A stretch of 64,000 nt of DNA from Chloroflexota bacterium (GTDB taxonomy: Bacteria > Chloroflexota > Dehalococcoidia > Tepidiformales > Tepidiformaceae), in contig JAPPAK010000001.1 of the NCBI GenBank assembly GCA_026705605.1, positions 496,001-560,000 of the forward strand, read 5' to 3'. Below, in pieces: positions 42,523 to 49,851 of this stretch. Each line of letters begins with the position of its first letter. The stretch's first letter is position 1. The position numbers and the translations under genes are program-made. The notes below the pieces were generated by a model, which was not told the origin of the DNA, searched no databases, and was given only the letters and a program-made list of their open reading frames with translations.

Positions 42523-43206
42523 CTAGTTGCCGCCCTGCTTCGGGATCTTCGGAAGGAGCCAGCTCAGGAAGGCGTCCTCTGAGCGCGTCTGCATGAAGAA
42601 GCGTCCCGGACCCGTCAGCTTCACGACCAGACCCTCGCCGCTGAACAGCGTCGATTTCCAGCCCCCCGAACGCCCGACGTCGTACTGGACCGAGTCGTCG
42701 AACGCGACCATGTGCCCGGTGTCGACCACGTAGGGCTCGCCCACGGCAAGGTCGATCGGGTGAATCGCGCCGTAGCTCGAGACCCAGATCGTCCCTTGCC
42801 CGGTGCAGCGCAGCAGGAACAGCCCCTCGCTCGAGAAGAACGACTTCGCCCCGCCCCACTTCGTGTCTACGTCCACGCCCTCCGTTGCCGCCAGGAACGA
42901 TCCCGACTGCACGAGCAGCGTTGTCTCGCCCGTCAGTTCCAGCGCCATGATGTCGCCCGGCAGCGCCGGCGCCACCGTAACCTGGCCCGTGTCTTGCTCG
43001 GCGCGGAAGGTGTTGATGAAGAAGCTCTCGCCCCCCAGCACCGAACGCCGCAACCCCGAGAGCATCCCTCCGCGCGTGCTCGTCTCCATCTGGATCGTGG
43101 ACGACATGCTCACCATCGCCCCCGCTTCCGCCTGGATCGACTCCCCCGGGTCGAGGTCGATCAACGCGAGGGCGTAGGAGGGCTGGTACTTCACTTCGTG
43201 GCGCAA
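42523..43206 (-). CDS. AIM24/TIGR00266-family protein
   Basis: 227 residues, beta-rich double-barrel protein. Family blocks: 'LDPGESIQAEAGAMVSMS', 'GGESFFINTFRAEQDTGQVTVAPALPGDIMAL', 'GSFLAATEGVDVDTKW', 'GEGLFLLRCTGQGTIWVSSYGAI', 'GEGLVVKLTGPGRFFMQTRS' (each quoted block is a separate conserved stretch). Related proteins occur in bacteria and as mitochondrial AIM24; biochemical role unknown. TTG start, with GGAG 8 bases upstream, since no ATG or GTG fits the conserved N-terminus. Confidence 0.88.
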   Translation of the reverse strand: MRHEVKYQPSYALALIDLDPGESIQAEAGAMVSMSSTIQMETSTRGGMLSGLRRSVLGGESFFINTFRAEQDTGQVTVAPALPGDIMALELTGETTLLVQSGSFLAATEGVDVDTKWGGAKSFFSSEGLFLLRCTGQGTIWVSSYGAIHPIDLAVGEPYVVDTGHMVAFDDSVQYDVGRSGGWKSTLFSGEGLVVKLTGPGRFFMQTRSEDAFLSWLLPKIPKQGGN

Positions 43207-43276
43207 ATTCGTGCTCCTGTTGGGGTGTGGAAGGCGATCCCCGCCGCGGGTCCGGCGCTGGCCGCCTTCCCCCCGA

Positions 43277-43316
43277 TTGTGGGCCTTCGGGGCGTAGGTT
43301 ACGGTAAGGCCCCGAA
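43277..43316 (+). promoter_or_regulatory. Promoter of the VWA gene with inverted repeat around the -10
   Basis: TTGTGG (43277-43282), 17 bases, TACGGT (43300-43305). A perfect 8-bp inverted repeat, TTCGGGGC (43286-43293) and GCCCCGAA (43309-43316), brackets the -10, so a dimeric repressor here would block polymerase. Confidence 0.5.
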
Positions 43317-43344
43317 CGCGTCGCCACGTCGTTGAGGAGGGGTC

Positions 43345-45570
43345 ATGCCATCACGCTTCCGGTACTCCATGTGGGATGGCACCCAGGAGGTCGCCGACCT
43401 CGACCCCGACCAGATTCTGGACAACCTGTCCGACGACCTCATGAACTTCGGCGACCTCCAGCACGCCCTCCGCAACCTCCTCCAGCGCGGCATGCGCAAC
43501 CCCATGGGCGACCGCACCCAGGGCCTCCGCGACCTCCTCCAGCAGCTCCGCCAGCAACGCCGCCAGCAGCTTGATCGCTTCGACCTCGGCTCCATCTTCG
43601 ACCAGCTCCGCGAGCAGCTCGACGAGATCCTCGACATGGAGCGCAACACCCTCGACCAGCGCCTCGAGGAGGCTGGCCCGCCGCCCCAGGGGGCGGAGGG
43701 CCAGGACGGCCAGCAGGGCGATCAGGCCGACGGCTCCCCCCAGGACGGCGAGGGCCAGCAGCAGGGCGGCGAGCAGGGCCAGCAGCCCTCGAACGAGGGA
43801 GGCCAGCAGGGCGAGTCCGGCGAGGGCCAGCAACAGTCCGGCGAGCAGGGCCAGCAGGGCTCGCAGTCAGGCGGCGCGGGGGGGCAGGGAAGCGTCCCCA
43901 CCAGCGAGTTCGCCGACATGCTCCGCAACATCGCCAACCGCAAGCAGGAGTTCCTCGAGGAGCTCCCCGAAGACACCGCCGGCCAGGTCCGCCGCCTGCA
44001 GGACTACGAGTTCATGGACCCCGAGGCGCAGGAGAAGTTCAACGAGCTTGTCGAGTCGCTGCGCCAGGCGATGATGAACACCTTCTTCAAGGACCTCTCG
44101 GAGCAGATCGCCAACATGTCGCCCGAGGACCTCGAGCGCATGAAGAACATGACCCGGGACCTCAACCAGATGCTGCAGGACAAGATGGCCGGCAACGAGC
44201 CGGACTTCGACAGCTTCATGCAGCAGTACGGCGACCTCTTCGGCGACAACCCGCCCCAGTCTCTCGACGAGCTCATCGCCCAGATGCAGCAGCAGATGGG
44301 CCAGATGCAGAGCCTCCTCGGCAGCCTCCCCGGCGACATGCGCCAGCAGCTCCAGGACCTCCTCTCCGACAAGATCGGCGACCCCGAGCTTCAGCAGGGC
44401 CTCAACGAGCTCGCCCAGAACCTCGAATACCTCTTCCCCATGCGCGACCAGCGCAACCAGTACCCCTTCCGCGGCGAGGAGCAGCTCGACCTCGACGCCG
44501 CCATGGAGCTCATGCGCCACATGCAGTCCATCGACGAGGTCGAACGCCAGCTGGAGCGCACCCAGTACGGCGGGGAGATCGACGATATCGACGCCGACCA
44601 GCTCGAGGAGCTGCTCGGCCCCGAGGCCCGCGAGACCCTCGACGAGCTGCGCAAGTTCCTCGAAATCCTCGAGGAGGCCGGCTACATCCGGAAGAAGGGC
44701 TCAGGCTGGGAGCTGACCCCGCGCGGAACCCGCAAGATCGGCCAGCGCGCCCTCGTCGAGCTCTACGCCCAGCTCAAGGCCGACTCCTTCGGCAAGCACG
44801 AGGTCGCCGAGAACGGCTTCGGCGGCGAACGCACCGACGACACCAAGCTCTACGAGTTCGGCGACCCGTTCCACCTCGACATCAAGCGCACGATCATGAA
44901 CTCGCTCCACCGCGAGGGCGTGGGCACGCCCATCAACCTCAGGCCCGACGACTTCGAGGTCGCCCGCAGCGAGCTCGTCACCCAGACCGCGACCGTCATC
45001 ATGCTCGACCTGAGCTGGTCGATGGCCCTGCGTGGCAGCTTCCAGGCTGCCAAGAAGGTCGCGCTCGCGCTCAACAACCTCATCTCCTCCCAGTTCCAGC
45101 GCGACAGCCTCTACATCATCGGCTTCAGCGCCTACGCCCGGGAGTTGAAGGCCGAGGACCTCCCCTACGTGCGCTGGGACGAATCCGTGCTCGGCACGAA
45201 CATGCACCACGCCCTCATGATCGCCGAGCGGCTGCTCGCCAAGCACACCCAGGGAACCCGCCAGATCATCATGATCTCCGACGGCGAGCCGACCGCCCAT
45301 CTCGAGCGCGGCCGCAGCTACTTCGCCTACCCGCCCAGCCCCATCACCATCCGCGAGACCCTCAAGGCCGTGAAGCGCTGCACCCGCAAGAACATCACGA
45401 TCAATACCTTCATGCTCGACCGCAACCACTACCTGAAGGAGTTCGTGAACCAGGTCGCACGCATCAACAAGGGCCGCGTCTTCTACACCACCCCCGACAA
45501 GCTCGGCGAGTACATCCTCGTCGACTACGTCGCCCAGAAGCGCAAGCACCTCACCGGCATCGCCGGCTAG
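43345..45570 (+). CDS. VWA-domain protein with Gln/Gly-rich low-complexity segment
   Basis: 741 residues. Helical N-terminal part (1-110), a low-complexity Q/G/E segment (about 112-190), a long charged helical middle (190-480), and a C-terminal von Willebrand A domain. The MIDAS is D555-L-S-W-S ('IMLDLSWSM'), with Thr/Asp sites further on ('VLGTNMHHAL', 'IIMISDGEPTAH'). This is the CoxE/ChlD-like or YehP-like class whose members work with a MoxR or ChlI-type AAA+ ATPase; no such ATPase lies next to it. GAGGAGG is 5 bases before the ATG. Next gene follows after 24 bases. Confidence 0.88.
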   Translation: MPSRFRYSMWDGTQEVADLDPDQILDNLSDDLMNFGDLQHALRNLLQRGMRNPMGDRTQGLRDLLQQLRQQRRQQLDRFDLGSIFDQLREQLDEILDMERNTLDQRLEEAGPPPQGAEGQDGQQGDQADGSPQDGEGQQQGGEQGQQPSNEGGQQGESGEGQQQSGEQGQQGSQSGGAGGQGSVPTSEFADMLRNIANRKQEFLEELPEDTAGQVRRLQDYEFMDPEAQEKFNELVESLRQAMMNTFFKDLSEQIANMSPEDLERMKNMTRDLNQMLQDKMAGNEPDFDSFMQQYGDLFGDNPPQSLDELIAQMQQQMGQMQSLLGSLPGDMRQQLQDLLSDKIGDPELQQGLNELAQNLEYLFPMRDQRNQYPFRGEEQLDLDAAMELMRHMQSIDEVERQLERTQYGGEIDDIDADQLEELLGPEARETLDELRKFLEILEEAGYIRKKGSGWELTPRGTRKIGQRALVELYAQLKADSFGKHEVAENGFGGERTDDTKLYEFGDPFHLDIKRTIMNSLHREGVGTPINLRPDDFEVARSELVTQTATVIMLDLSWSMALRGSFQAAKKVALALNNLISSQFQRDSLYIIGFSAYARELKAEDLPYVRWDESVLGTNMHHALMIAERLLAKHTQGTRQIIMISDGEPTAHLERGRSYFAYPPSPITIRETLKAVKRCTRKNITINTFMLDRNHYLKEFVNQVARINKGRVFYTTPDKLGEYILVDYVAQKRKHLTGIAG

Positions 45571-45594
45571 CGCAACCCTCCGGCGACCCTCGCC

Positions 45595-46092
45595 ATGGCC
45601 ATCCTCCTCGACCACATCACCGACGAGCAGGCCGACCTGATCCGCAGTTCGCACGTGTTCTTCGTCGCCTCCGCCGACCCATCCCTCGCCGAGGGCCCCG
45701 ACGGTCAGGGCGCGGTCAACCTCTCCCCCAAGGGCGCCGCCGACCTGCACGTCATCGACCGCAACACGCTCGCCTACTTCGACTACGCCGGCAGCGGCAA
45801 CGAGACCGCCCGCCACGGCATGGCCGGCGGCCCCGTCACCGTCATGGTCACCTCGTTCGACGAGGACGCCGCCATCGTCCGCCTCTACGGCCGCGCCTGC
45901 GCCAAACCCCTGGAGGACTCCGTGCTCGCCGCCCACGCCGACGACCTCCGCGCTGCGGAAACGCCCACTCCCGAGCGCCAGGTGATCGAGATCACCGTCG
46001 AGCGCACGCAGACTTCCTGCGGCTACGGCGTTCCCGTCTACGAGTACCAGGGCGACCGCACCAAGGCCCAACGAGGTCGCCGCTACAAGTAG
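45595..46092 (+). CDS. PPOX-family FMN-binding protein
   Basis: 165 residues. Pyridoxamine-5'-phosphate-oxidase-like fold: 'HVFFVASADPSLAEGPDGQGAVNLSPKG', 'VIDRNTLAYFDYAGSGNETARH', then 'AIVRLYGRA'. The N-S-P-K-G and G-S-G-N-E-T-x-x-H motifs mark the subgroup of small FMN proteins of unknown substrate. C-terminus basic (R-G-R-R-Y-K) with 'SCGYGVPVYEY'. It may be co-transcribed with the VWA gene; no separate promoter is evident. Confidence 0.82.
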   Translation: MAILLDHITDEQADLIRSSHVFFVASADPSLAEGPDGQGAVNLSPKGAADLHVIDRNTLAYFDYAGSGNETARHGMAGGPVTVMVTSFDEDAAIVRLYGRACAKPLEDSVLAAHADDLRAAETPTPERQVIEITVERTQTSCGYGVPVYEYQGDRTKAQRGRRYK

Positions 46093-46145
46093 CCCGGCTC
46101 TCGAAAGTCGCCCGAAACGGACGGGGTAATCGCCCCTTCGGTCGC

Positions 46146-46151
46146 TACTCT
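46146..46151 (+). promoter_or_regulatory. Leaderless promoter -10 of the 48-residue lipoprotein (TACTCT)
   Basis: TACTCT, 7 bases, then ATG at 46159; same geometry as other leaderless genes here. Confidence 0.5.
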
Positions 46152-46158
46152 GGCCCAC

Positions 46159-46305
46159 ATGGGGCGAAGAACACGCAACCGCGCGGGCCGTGCCCCTCTC
46201 GCGGCGGTTGCACTGGCGCTCCTCGCGGCCCTGTCCGCATGCGGCGGCGGGGACGACGCCACCTCGTCCCCGCCGCCGCCCTCCCTCCCGTCCCACGTGC
46301 CATAA
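46159..46305 (+). CDS. Very short lipoprotein (48 residues)
   Basis: The ORF reads MGRRTRNRAGRAPL, a hydrophobic A/L/V core, lipobox L-S-A-C with Cys28, then G-G-G-D-D-A-T-S-S, a run of prolines and S-H-V-P, ending at TAA. It is a complete lipoprotein signal: twin-Arg-like basic region, h-region, lipobox and an Asp at +5/+6. The mature peptide would be only 21 residues. It has its own leaderless promoter. It is either a genuine lipid-anchored micropeptide or the stump of a longer lipoprotein lost downstream; the mature start resembles ordinary high-GC lipoproteins. Confidence 0.6.
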   Translation: MGRRTRNRAGRAPLAAVALALLAALSACGGGDDATSSPPPPSLPSHVP

Positions 46306-46318
46306 CTCGACCCCGTGC

Positions 46319-46324
46319 TACCAT
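46319..46324 (+). promoter_or_regulatory. -10 element of cimA (TACCAT)
   Basis: TACCAT, 42 bases before the cimA ATG, just after the micropeptide stop. Confidence 0.4.
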
Positions 46325-46366
46325 CGCCAGACCACCCCCGCGCCCCGGCGCCGCGCCCTCCTCACC

Positions 46367-47959
46367 ATGCCTACCGACCGAGTTCAGCTCTACGACACCA
46401 CCCTCCGCGACGGCTCCCAGATGGAGGGCATCTCCCTCTCCGTCGCCGATAAGGTGCGCATCACCCAGAAGCTCGACGAGCTCGGGGTCGAGTGGGTCGA
46501 GGGCGGTTTTCCCGGCTCCAACCCCCGCGACGCTGCCTACTTTCAGCGCCTGAAGGAAGTGCAGCTCTCCCAGGCGAAGGTGAGCGCCTTCGGCGGCACC
46601 CGCCGCGCCGGACTCACCTGTGAGACCGACCCCAATATCCAGAGCATGGTCGCCGCCGAGACCCCCGGCGTCACCCTCGTGGGCAAGGCCAGCCAGTACC
46701 AGGTCCAGCGCATCCTCGAGACCAGCGACGAGGAAAACCTCGCCATGATCGCCGACACCGTTGGCTACTTCCGCAACCTCGGCAAGACCGTCTTCTTCGA
46801 TGCCGAGCACTTCTTCGACGGCTTCGCCCACAACCCCGACTACTCCCTCCAGTGCCTCGCCACCGCCGCCCGCGCCGGCGCCGAGGCCCTCGTGCTCTGC
46901 GACACCAACGGCGGCATGACCACCCCCGACCTCCTCGCTGCCATCGAGGCCGTCCAGGACCGGGTCCCCGACGCGCGCCTCGGCATCCATTGCCACGACG
47001 ACGTCGGTCTCGCCGTCGCCAACAGCCTCGCTGCTGTCGAAGCGGGTGTCTGGCAGGTCCAGGGCTGCGTGAACGGCTACGGCGAGCGCTGCGGCAACGC
47101 CGACCTCCTCACGGTCACCGCGAACCTCAAGCTCAAGATGGGCATCGACGTCATCGCCGATGACCAGCTCGCTCGCCTCACCGAGGTCTCCCACTACGTC
47201 AACGAGCTCGCCAACCTCGTCCCCGACGGCCAGGCCCCCTTCGTCGGGCAGAGCGCCTTCGCCCACAAGGCCGGCTACCACGTCGCCGGCATCATGAAGG
47301 ACGAGAGCTCCTACCAGCACATCGATCCCGGCCTCGTCGGCAACAGCAGCCGCGTCCTCGTCAGCGAGCTCTCCGGCCAGCGCAACCTCCTCGTGAAGAT
47401 GGAGGAGCTCGGCATCGACTACCCCTTCAGCCAGGACGAGATCCGCAACCTCCTGCAGGTGGTCAAGGAGAAGGAGAGCGAGGGCTTCCAGTACGAAGGC
47501 GCCGAGGCCAGCTTCGAGCTCCTCGTCCGGCGCCAGATTCCCGGTTACGTCCGTCCCTTCGAGATCGAGGACTTCGTCATCGTCGAACGCCACCGCCACC
47601 GCCGTGGCGACGACCAGCGCAACGACATGCTCGCCGAGGCCATGGTCAAGATTCGCGCCGGCGACGACGAGCACCACACCGCCGCCGAGGGCAACGGCCC
47701 GGTCAACGCTCTCGACCTCGCCGCCCGCAAGGCGCTCGGCAGCGCCTACCCCGACGTCCTCAATGTGAAGCTCGTCGACTACAAGGTGCGCATCCTCGAC
47801 AGCGAGTCGGCCACCGCCGCCCAGGTCCGCGTCCTCATCGAGAGCACCGACGGCCACCGCTACTGGACCACCGTCGGCAGCTCCACGGACATCATCGAGG
47901 CAAGCTGGCTCGCCCTCGCCGACGCCCTCGAATACGCGATCACGCTTCCTTCCTCCTGA
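46367..47959 (+). CDS. cimA: Citramalate synthase
   Basis: 530 residues. HMGL-like TIM barrel with 'LYDTTLRDGSQMEGISLSV' at the N-terminus, metal site 'LGIHCHDDVGLAVANSLAAVEAG', 'VNGYGERCGNADLLTV', 'FAHKAGYHVAGIMKD', and a C-terminal LeuA-type allosteric domain (about 405-530, 'DVLNVKLVDYKVRILD'). The order fits the CimA family (TIGR00977 type), which condenses pyruvate and acetyl-CoA for threonine-independent isoleucine synthesis, rather than isopropylmalate or homocitrate synthase. Isoleucine product feedback is expected. The start ATG is set by the N-terminal motif; the frame is open upstream without homology. Confidence 0.92.
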   Translation: MPTDRVQLYDTTLRDGSQMEGISLSVADKVRITQKLDELGVEWVEGGFPGSNPRDAAYFQRLKEVQLSQAKVSAFGGTRRAGLTCETDPNIQSMVAAETPGVTLVGKASQYQVQRILETSDEENLAMIADTVGYFRNLGKTVFFDAEHFFDGFAHNPDYSLQCLATAARAGAEALVLCDTNGGMTTPDLLAAIEAVQDRVPDARLGIHCHDDVGLAVANSLAAVEAGVWQVQGCVNGYGERCGNADLLTVTANLKLKMGIDVIADDQLARLTEVSHYVNELANLVPDGQAPFVGQSAFAHKAGYHVAGIMKDESSYQHIDPGLVGNSSRVLVSELSGQRNLLVKMEELGIDYPFSQDEIRNLLQVVKEKESEGFQYEGAEASFELLVRRQIPGYVRPFEIEDFVIVERHRHRRGDDQRNDMLAEAMVKIRAGDDEHHTAAEGNGPVNALDLAARKALGSAYPDVLNVKLVDYKVRILDSESATAAQVRVLIESTDGHRYWTTVGSSTDIIEASWLALADALEYAITLPSS

Positions 47960-47970
47960 TCTGTTTGTGC

Positions 47971-47976
47971 TAGACT
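47971..47976 (+). promoter_or_regulatory. Leaderless promoter -10 of the hendecad protein (TAGACT)
   Basis: TAGACT, six bases, GTG at 47983. It rules out the in-frame TTG at 47977, which would lie between the -10 and the start of transcription. Confidence 0.65.
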
Positions 47977-47982
47977 TTGGAT

Positions 47983-48414
47983 GTGACAAGCACATCCGCA
48001 TCATCTGAGCCTGCCACCCGCGCCGATCTTGAAGCTCTTCGTGGAGACGTTCGGGAAGAATTGAGCGGCCACCGGGCCGAGTCTCGTGCAGACATCGACT
48101 CCCTCCGCGTCGAGTTCCGTGAGGACATGGCCGCTCACCGCGCGGAGTCCCGTGAGGATATGGCCGCTCATCGTGCTGAGCTTCGAGAAGAAATGCATGC
48201 CATTCGGCAAGGTATCAGCCGCCTTGGCGAGGAGATGAACGCCCGCTGGGCCGAGTCCCGCGAAGACATGAAGGCGCTCCGGTCCGATTTCCGCGAGGAC
48301 ATCGCCGAGCTCCGTGGGGATATGCGCGCCTGGGTGGCTGCCAGCATCGGGCTCAGCTCTGCGATTCTGGTCGGCACGATCGGCGCCATCGTCACCGTGG
48401 CCTTTGTCGGCTAG
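47983..48414 (+). CDS. Hendecad-repeat coiled-coil protein with C-terminal membrane anchor
   Basis: 143 residues from GTG. After a Ser/Ala-rich head, residues about 20-110 are 11-residue repeats of the form A-x-H-R-A-E-x-R-E-D-M (for example A-A-H-R-A-E-S-R-E-D-M followed by A-A-H-R-A-E-L-R-E-E-M). One pair is a direct 33-base DNA repeat (48121-48153, 48154-48186). Hendecads give right-handed coiled coils. The last ~25 residues are a transmembrane helix (A-S-I-G-L-S-S-A-I-L-V-G-T-I). Similar to DUF1640/CCDC90-like proteins; function unknown. Confidence 0.8.
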   Translation: MTSTSASSEPATRADLEALRGDVREELSGHRAESRADIDSLRVEFREDMAAHRAESREDMAAHRAELREEMHAIRQGISRLGEEMNARWAESREDMKALRSDFREDIAELRGDMRAWVAASIGLSSAILVGTIGAIVTVAFVG

Positions 48415-48423
48415 CCGCCGCCT

Positions 48424-49713
48424 CTAGTGCCTCTGTTCCTCCACGAAGTCCGCCTTCCCCGTGACCATGGCGCGCGCGTCCCGGACCAGGCCGGGGATGC
48501 CCGCCCGGTTGCGGATCAGCAGGGCGGCGCACAGCACCATGTACCCGATCGAGTACCAGAAGCGCACGATCTGCGCCCCGTCGCCCAGCACGTCCTCCGT
48601 CAGGGGGAGCTGCGCAGCGAACAGGATGAAGAGCGCCCACGCTTCGGGCCGGCTCATGCGCAGGTTCACGAACACCGCGATGGCGAAGGCTGATTGCGCC
48701 GCCGTCAGGAACACCTCGCCCTGCTGACGTGAGAAGAAGAGGTTGATCTCTTCTGTGGGAGAGACCAGTGGCAGCCCCTGCAGGATGCCCCAGTCGCCCG
48801 AGCCGATCATGAAGGCGATCGGGAGCGTCCCGATCAGCAGCGTCCACTGGTTCACCTTCGACGAGATCAGGGCGCCCATCCCCGCCGCCGCCCGCCCCCG
48901 CCACGCCAGCAGCGCCGCCACCAGCACCTCCGGCGACTCCGAGGCCAGCGGCGCTATCCACTGGATCAGCACGAACTCGCTGATGTTGATCTTCTTGCCC
49001 GTCTCCACCAGCCCGTGCGCGAACGGCTCCGCCGAGGCGATGATCACGCCCGCGGCGAAGATCAGCGTGACCACCACCAGCGCCCGCCGCCGAAGGTCCG
49101 GCAGCGACCCCATCGCCCGCGCCGGCCCCACCAGCTCTACCTTCTCGGACGGCACCCGGCTCGTCATCACCAGGTAGATCACGAACATCGAGACGAGCAC
49201 GATCGTGTCCGCCAGCGTGAGGGTGTTCCGCAGCGGGATGAGGATCACGTACACCGTCGCCACTGCGAGGAACGCCAGCTCCAGCGCCCGTGCCCGGCTC
49301 ACCACCAGTTCCTTCAGCCGTCGCCGGTAGAAGAAGATCAGGAACACCACCGGCCAGCCGATGCCGATCAGCAGCCGGTTCCCGCCCGTCATGTTCGCGA
49401 TGGCGAGTCCCTCGGCCGCTTTCTCCGGGTCGGAGCCCGCCTCCCACGCCAGGAACGCGTCGACGGCGTACTCGGGGAGCACCGCGATGAAGGCGATGAT
49501 CGCCAGCGCCAGCCCCTGCGAGATGTCCACCTCCGCGGTCTCGGCGCCCCAGGTCAGCAGGAAGGCCGCCCCCAGGATGGCGATCCCGTAGACCGCCGAC
49601 TCCAGAAGGGGGTCGATGTGCGGCTCGGTGATGCGCAGCACGATCCCCGGGACGCACGCCAGCACGGCCAGCCCGATGGCCGCCCACTGTCCGGTGAACC
49701 GCTCGCGCGTCAC
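48424..49713 (-). CDS. Sodium/calcium exchanger-family membrane protein (CaCA)
   Basis: About 429 residues from GTG 49713 (a longer frame reaches 49803). Eleven or so helices with the two alpha-repeats of cation/Ca exchangers: 'AFIAVLPEYAVDAFLAW' with 'ANMTGGNRLLIGIGW', and 'QWIAPLASESPEVLVAALLAWRG' with 'SSKVNQWTLLIGTLPIAF'. The acidic Glu in each repeat (P-E-Y, S-P-E) would coordinate Ca2+. Middle cytosolic loop 190-240. GTG is preferred since a TAGGCT box near 49789-49784 falls within the longer frame; not certain. Ion specificity not predictable. Confidence 0.82.
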   Translation of the reverse strand: MTRERFTGQWAAIGLAVLACVPGIVLRITEPHIDPLLESAVYGIAILGAAFLLTWGAETAEVDISQGLALAIIAFIAVLPEYAVDAFLAWEAGSDPEKAAEGLAIANMTGGNRLLIGIGWPVVFLIFFYRRRLKELVVSRARALELAFLAVATVYVILIPLRNTLTLADTIVLVSMFVIYLVMTSRVPSEKVELVGPARAMGSLPDLRRRALVVVTLIFAAGVIIASAEPFAHGLVETGKKINISEFVLIQWIAPLASESPEVLVAALLAWRGRAAAGMGALISSKVNQWTLLIGTLPIAFMIGSGDWGILQGLPLVSPTEEINLFFSRQQGEVFLTAAQSAFAIAVFVNLRMSRPEAWALFILFAAQLPLTEDVLGDGAQIVRFWYSIGYMVLCAALLIRNRAGIPGLVRDARAMVTGKADFVEEQRH

Positions 49714-49839
49714 AAGGAGTCTCGCCGCGCCCGATGCGTGAGCGCGCCCGTGGCATGGAAACGGTCGCTCATGTGCGATTGCGAGCCTACCGCCGCCCCG
49801 CATTGGGGGCTACCGTGCTCGCGTGAGCGCCGCATCCGG

Positions 49840-49845
49840 CAGAAT
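49840..49845 (+). promoter_or_regulatory. Leaderless promoter -10 of the S9 peptidase (CAGAAT)
   Basis: CAGAAT (one mismatch to TANNNT at the first base), six bases (GCCCCG), ATG at 49852. The weakest member of the leaderless set. Confidence 0.4.
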
Positions 49846-49851
49846 GCCCCG

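Noticed and set aside
43680-43900. Dense GGCCAGCAGGGC-type repeats resembling a repeat array
   Set aside because: They encode the Gln/Gly low-complexity segment of the VWA protein in frame; units are irregular, with no spacers, so not CRISPR or a mobile repeat.
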